Positions 60,764 through 64,000 of a stretch of DNA of 64,000 nucleotides are shown one piece after another. Numbering within the stretch: the stretch's first letter is position 1; each line of letters starts with the position of its first letter. Made by a program: the position numbers and the translations under genes. Where the stretch lies: NCBI GenBank assembly GCA_030428105.1, contig JAUIBE010000011.1, positions 34,415 through 98,414 of the forward strand. Direction: 5' to 3'. This stretch comes from Gammaproteobacteria bacterium. Lineage in GTDB: Bacteria; Pseudomonadota; Gammaproteobacteria; Xanthomonadales; SZUA-36. A model generated the notes under the pieces. It did not search any database. It saw only the letters and a program-made list of their open reading frames with translations, and was not told the origin of the DNA.

Positions 60764-63700
60764 TTAGCTGTAGCGACGGAACGCTACGGCGCCGACACCA
60801 AGCATCAGCAGGGCCATCAACATCAGGCCGTACTGGCTGAGGGTCGGGATACCCGCGTAGAGGCGAGTATTAACCACTGTACATTCAGCACCAACACCCG
60901 GGGCTACCGAGATGTCGGCACAGTCGGAGACATCAGCCTCAACACCGGCTTCAGGCTCCTCGGTCACGAAGCACTCGGTAGAGCCATCCCAATCGGGGTA
61001 GATACCGAACACACCCGGGAAGGTCGGGTCGATGAACTGGCTCCAGGTGTAGTAGCTACCGTTGGTCTGGTTGCCGCTGTCCACCTCGATGGGCAGACCA
61101 ATACCGAAGACCGGCGCGTTACAGTGGATGGTGATGTCCACGATGGTCGGCAGGTCGTAGCCTGGGTTGTCATCGATCCATTCCTTGTTGACCACGATCT
61201 CCACGAGGTCGAGCTCGTTGGTGATTTCGCAGACGAAATCAGCGCTCTCGATACCTTCGTAGTGACAGCCGTCCGCATCGTCAAACACCGCGTTAGCCAC
61301 ACCGTCATCACCGAAGTCGGCGAAGTAGCTCTGGTCGTAGCCCACAGGCACGGTTTCAGAGATGTCGCAGTCCATGTCACCGGGGTTGAAGTCAACAACC
61401 ACGAATTCGAGTTCGGTGAACTGGCCCGGGCTAAGCGTAGCGTCGGGGTCGTGAACCGTACCAGTCTGCTGCAGAGGCAGGCCGGTGTTGCACTCGAGGG
61501 TCACTTCAACACCCATCGGGTTGTTGTCGTCGAAGTCCTTGGTGACGGTGAAGGTGGCATTTCGGCCAACTACCGTGACTTCCAGCGGCCAGCTAACCAG
61601 CGTGCCACCTTCCGGCTCAGGATTATCGGTGTAGGTGCAGTTCAGCGTATCGGTGAAGGTATCGCCAACACCCGGATCGGTGAACGTAACGTCAACCTGC
61701 AGGGATCCGCCAGAGGGGATCGGCTGCGGGAAGCTGCCCGGAGCGGTGATCGCAAAGTCCGGACCGGTCACTGAGCAATCGTCCAGCGTCGCGTCGAGGC
61801 CTTCGTCAACGATTTCGTCGAACGTGAAGCTGAACGTGGTGCTCTCACCCGGCATCAGTTCTGCGGTCTGCGGCGTGCCGCTCGGTGGGGTTTCCTCCAC
61901 TTCGCTGTACGGGTCGCGGACGTCACAGGACACCAGGTAGGTAGCCTCACCAGGCATGGTTCCGCCTTCTGCACCGTTGATGATGTTCGAGGGATTCTCG
62001 AGGTACGGGCAGCGGTAGGTATCGGTGTAATTACCGTCCGTTGTGGTGTCACAGCTGAACTGTACGACCACGTTCTGGCCCGGATCGAGGTCATCGTTGG
62101 CGGTAACCGGGCTGGCCGTAATCGGGCCGGCACCGTTATCCAGGGCGCAACCTTGCAGGTCGAGGTAGTCGTCACCTGGCGCCGCGGCGTTGCTGATGGT
62201 CAGCGAAGCTGCGTTGGTCAGGTCGGTACCTTCAACCACTGCTTCACCCGGGGTCAGGTTGATCGGGCTGCCAGCGGACGGAATTGACGAGTAGATTGCC
62301 GGATCCGGTGCACCGATGGCGCAAGTTACACCGTATGTTGCCGGACCTTCCTGGTTCGGATCATCGCTGGTGCAGCTCAACGTGCTTGTGTAGCCACCTT
62401 GAGCAGTAGCGTCGCACTGGACCGTAATCTGTCCAGCCGGACCACCCTGCGCAACCGAGAAGGCTGCACTACCGGAGATGCTGATCTCCGCGTCACCAGA
62501 CAAACCACAGGTTCCGTTCAGGGTTGATCCAGGCTCACCGACGTTACTGATGGACAGCGAGGTGGTTGGATCGGTGTTGCCCTGGGTGCCATTCATCGCC
62601 GGCAGCGGATTACCGTCCGCTGGCGTTGAATCGTAGGCCGGGGTTGCATCTACAGCACAGGTCAGCGGCCAGCTTGAAGTCGGGCCGTTGGAACCGTTGT
62701 GCGTGCAGGTCAGCGTGCCCATGTGCGTTGCGGGGTTGGCCGCATCCACATCACAGGTCAAATCAAGCGTAACCGCGGGATCAGCCTGGTCGAGGTTAAT
62801 CGCTACCGGGTCGCCGGCCAGCGAGAACACACCACCAGCGTTGTTGCTGATGCTGCAAGAACCCGTCAGTCCATCGAGGTTACCCGAGTTGGTGATATCG
62901 AGTGATGCCGTCGGGTTCGGGTCGCTGGTTACAAACGGGCCACCGAAGTCGATGGTCTGGCCCGGAGACTGCGGGGATGAACCCAGTGCGGGGGCCGGAG
63001 CAGCAACGATGTCGCAGGTAGCGGTGTAGCCAACCGGGCTTGCCGGGCTACCGTCGCCATCGTGCGGGCAGGAAATGATCGCGCTGTAGGAACCCGGGGT
63101 CAGAGCCGAAGAATCACAGCTCACCACCACATCGGCATTCGGACCAGCTTCTGGAACGCTCCACGGCGTACCGCTGATGCCGAACGCGGTCGGGTTTGCA
63201 CCACCAACGGAGCAGGAACCGTTCAGGGTGGTTCCGGTCTCACCATCATTGTCGATGGTCATGGTGATGGTCGGGTCGGGGTCGCCAGCGGTGTGAGAAC
63301 CAAAGGCAAACGTTCCACCCGGAGTCGGGTTAACCGAATCATACGACGGCCCAAGCACGTTGATGCTTGCGTCGGTCGTCGTCGTCGGGTCCAGGTCGTT
63401 GGTGGTCACCACCTCGTCCGAGGGAATGGTGAACGGGTACGATCCTGGGGCCGTGCCGCCCAGGATGTTGAACTCCATGTCAACGCTTGAATTTTCGATG
63501 TTGCCGGTAGGGAGCCGCGCCAGGCCAACCTGGATGCGGTTGCCCTGCAGCGTACACGCTTTAAAAAAGTATGAATCCCAGGGCGGGTTAAACGTACAGC
63601 CTGAGAATGAAAAGCTGGCGGTGTCGAAGTAGACGTAGAACTCCAGCCCCTCGGTCAGGTCGCCGGGGTTATCCACCCACGCGACGTTGAAGCTTGCTGT

Positions 63701-63829
63701 GCCACCAGCCTGGCCGGAGCCTGAGCCACCGGTGATGGTGTTTTCTGTTCCTGCCAACAACTGACCGGCGTGAACCGATACAGCCATGACGAGGATCATC
63801 AAGCATTTTTTAATATTCATCACTCTCAT
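60764..63829 (-). CDS. large IPTL-CTERM secreted protein with cohesin-like N-terminal domain and Ig-like repeats
   Basis: The 1021-residue protein has a signal peptide (start at 63829 or 63820, core CLMILVMAVSVHAG). Residues about 35-150 resemble a cohesin-type beta-sandwich (GSGQAGGTASFNVAW, GLEFYVYFDTASFSFSGC). Five to six Ig-like repeats of about 100 residues follow, each with paired cysteines (patterns LNGSCSVGG, LTCDVD, LTCTHNG and similar). The module about 760-980 (FTVTKDFDDNNP, CNTGLPLQQT, VTVVPVGYD-like SETVPVGYDQS, VVNKEWIDDNP) is paralogous to the protein at 13787-15184. The C terminus is IPTLSQYGLMLMAL plus a basic end: IPTL-CTERM. It is probably a surface or secreted adhesion/matrix protein (inference). 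Confidence 0.87.
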   Translation of the reverse strand: MRVMNIKKCLMILVMAVSVHAGQLLAGTENTITGGSGSGQAGGTASFNVAWVDNPGDLTEGLEFYVYFDTASFSFSGCTFNPPWDSYFFKACTLQGNRIQVGLARLPTGNIENSSVDMEFNILGGTAPGSYPFTIPSDEVVTTNDLDPTTTTDASINVLGPSYDSVNPTPGGTFAFGSHTAGDPDPTITMTIDNDGETGTTLNGSCSVGGANPTAFGISGTPWSVPEAGPNADVVVSCDSSALTPGSYSAIISCPHDGDGSPASPVGYTATCDIVAAPAPALGSSPQSPGQTIDFGGPFVTSDPNPTASLDITNSGNLDGLTGSCSISNNAGGVFSLAGDPVAINLDQADPAVTLDLTCDVDAANPATHMGTLTCTHNGSNGPTSSWPLTCAVDATPAYDSTPADGNPLPAMNGTQGNTDPTTSLSISNVGEPGSTLNGTCGLSGDAEISISGSAAFSVAQGGPAGQITVQCDATAQGGYTSTLSCTSDDPNQEGPATYGVTCAIGAPDPAIYSSIPSAGSPINLTPGEAVVEGTDLTNAASLTISNAAAPGDDYLDLQGCALDNGAGPITASPVTANDDLDPGQNVVVQFSCDTTTDGNYTDTYRCPYLENPSNIINGAEGGTMPGEATYLVSCDVRDPYSEVEETPPSGTPQTAELMPGESTTFSFTFDEIVDEGLDATLDDCSVTGPDFAITAPGSFPQPIPSGGSLQVDVTFTDPGVGDTFTDTLNCTYTDNPEPEGGTLVSWPLEVTVVGRNATFTVTKDFDDNNPMGVEVTLECNTGLPLQQTGTVHDPDATLSPGQFTELEFVVVDFNPGDMDCDISETVPVGYDQSYFADFGDDGVANAVFDDADGCHYEGIESADFVCEITNELDLVEIVVNKEWIDDNPGYDLPTIVDITIHCNAPVFGIGLPIEVDSGNQTNGSYYTWSQFIDPTFPGVFGIYPDWDGSTECFVTEEPEAGVEADVSDCADISVAPGVGAECTVVNTRLYAGIPTLSQYGLMLMALLMLGVGAVAFRRYS

Positions 63830-63837
63830 CCCAAAAG

Positions 63838-63866
63838 TAGATTGTAGTTGCCTATATGAATGTCAA
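63838..63866 (-). promoter_or_regulatory. putative promoter of the large IPTL-CTERM gene
   Basis: On the minus strand a perfect TTGACA (63866-63861) is followed by AT-rich DNA containing TACAAT (63846-63841, 14 bases away) and CAATCT at a better 16-base spacing. The -35 is clear; the -10 is ambiguous. Confidence 0.4.
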
Positions 63867-63885
63867 AACTGTTCTGGCAGTCGGT

Positions 63886-64000
63886 TCAGGGCGCCGCCGT
63901 AAAGGCGTCGACGGTTGCGACCACATCGCTGATGTCGATGAATCCGCCGAGCGCATCGCAGTTCGGCGTACCAGTTGAAGGCGTTGTCTGGGTGAACTCG
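63886..64000 (-). CDS. 3' end of an exported protein gene with dockerin-like C-terminal tail (5' part outside the window)
   Basis: The minus-strand frame is open from the window edge to a TGA at 63888-63886 and encodes 38 residues ending TPNCDALGGFIDISDVVATVDAFTAAP. The IDISDVVATVDAF part resembles the second half of dockerin-like repeats, but the usual Asp ligands at the start of the loop are missing, so calcium binding is doubtful. It lies 57 bases upstream of the cohesin-like protein gene. This is a guess based on a short tail. Confidence 0.5.
   Translation of the reverse strand, partial: EFTQTTPSTGTPNCDALGGFIDISDVVATVDAFTAAP

Overview
The window is a continuous stretch of a GC-rich, gene-dense Gram-negative chromosome. 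LpxH, a TonB-dependent receptor, a lytic transglycosylase lipoprotein, AsmA and IPTL-CTERM secreted proteins all point to a gammaproteobacterium with an outer membrane. The style of the secretome (IPTL-CTERM proteins, proteins ending in a Gly-Phe-Glu motif, a DUF1800/DUF1501 Tat pair) suggests a relative of Xanthomonadales or Wenzhouxiangella. That placement is inference. No rRNA, tRNA, insertion sequence, prophage or CRISPR array was seen, and no gene-free stretch exceeds 300 bases.

Layout. 1-5 kb: the 2-oxoglutarate dehydrogenase operon (sucA 3' end, sucB, lpdA) followed by a YhdH-type reductase. 5-8.6 kb: a PilH-like response regulator and a peroxiredoxin facing gyrA. 8.8-11.8 kb: exported cyclophilin-lpxH, then a DUF455 protein and a methyltransferase on the other strand. 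12-18 kb: small envelope proteins (one behind a good sigma-54 promoter), a GNAT enzyme, an IPTL-CTERM protein, a MAPEG protein, DUF1272, ung and a thioredoxin-reductase-like ferredoxin-NADP reductase. 18-23.4 kb: a pyrimidine salvage/catabolism cluster: fungal-type cytosine deaminase, divergent from an amidohydrolase of the beta-ureidopropionase type, an NCS1 transporter and the two-subunit dihydropyrimidine dehydrogenase PreTA. The genes are tightly overlapped, but no dihydropyrimidinase is present. 23.6-30 kb: an exported protein of unknown function, a VOC protein, a DMT exporter divergent from a MocR regulator, and an exported methyltransferase. 30-36 kb: AsmA, an MltF-like lipoprotein and a DUF481 outer-membrane protein. 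36-42 kb: a TonB-dependent receptor, an exported 2-hydroxyacid dehydrogenase and an NTP/NDP-exchanger-like MFS protein, with a divergent exported VOC protein. 42-45.4 kb: the branched-chain 2-oxoacid dehydrogenase genes bkdA1-bkdA2-bkdB, without their own E3; LpdA at the start of the window could supply it. 45.5-51.3 kb: a PDZ membrane protein, tesA with its start codon overlapping that of divergent ybbA, ybbP and a phytanoyl-CoA dioxygenase-like enzyme. 51.3-64 kb: a secretome island with an exported cyclase, an FG-GAP beta-propeller protein, a PQQ-type sugar dehydrogenase, a DUF1800/DUF1501 Tat pair, an acyl-CoA dehydrogenase, a 1021-residue IPTL-CTERM protein and the 3' end of a gene encoding a dockerin-like tail.

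The three most unusual signals are these. (1) Two copies, near 11.8 and 23.5 kb, of a roughly 115-base element whose stems differ in sequence but keep their pairing around conserved loops. (2) A shared C-terminal F-x-x-G-F-E motif on three otherwise unrelated exported proteins. (3) A sigma-54 promoter in front of a small membrane protein with a Tyr/Arg/Asp tail. Gene calls rest on reading the translated sequence and recalled family motifs; no database search was run.
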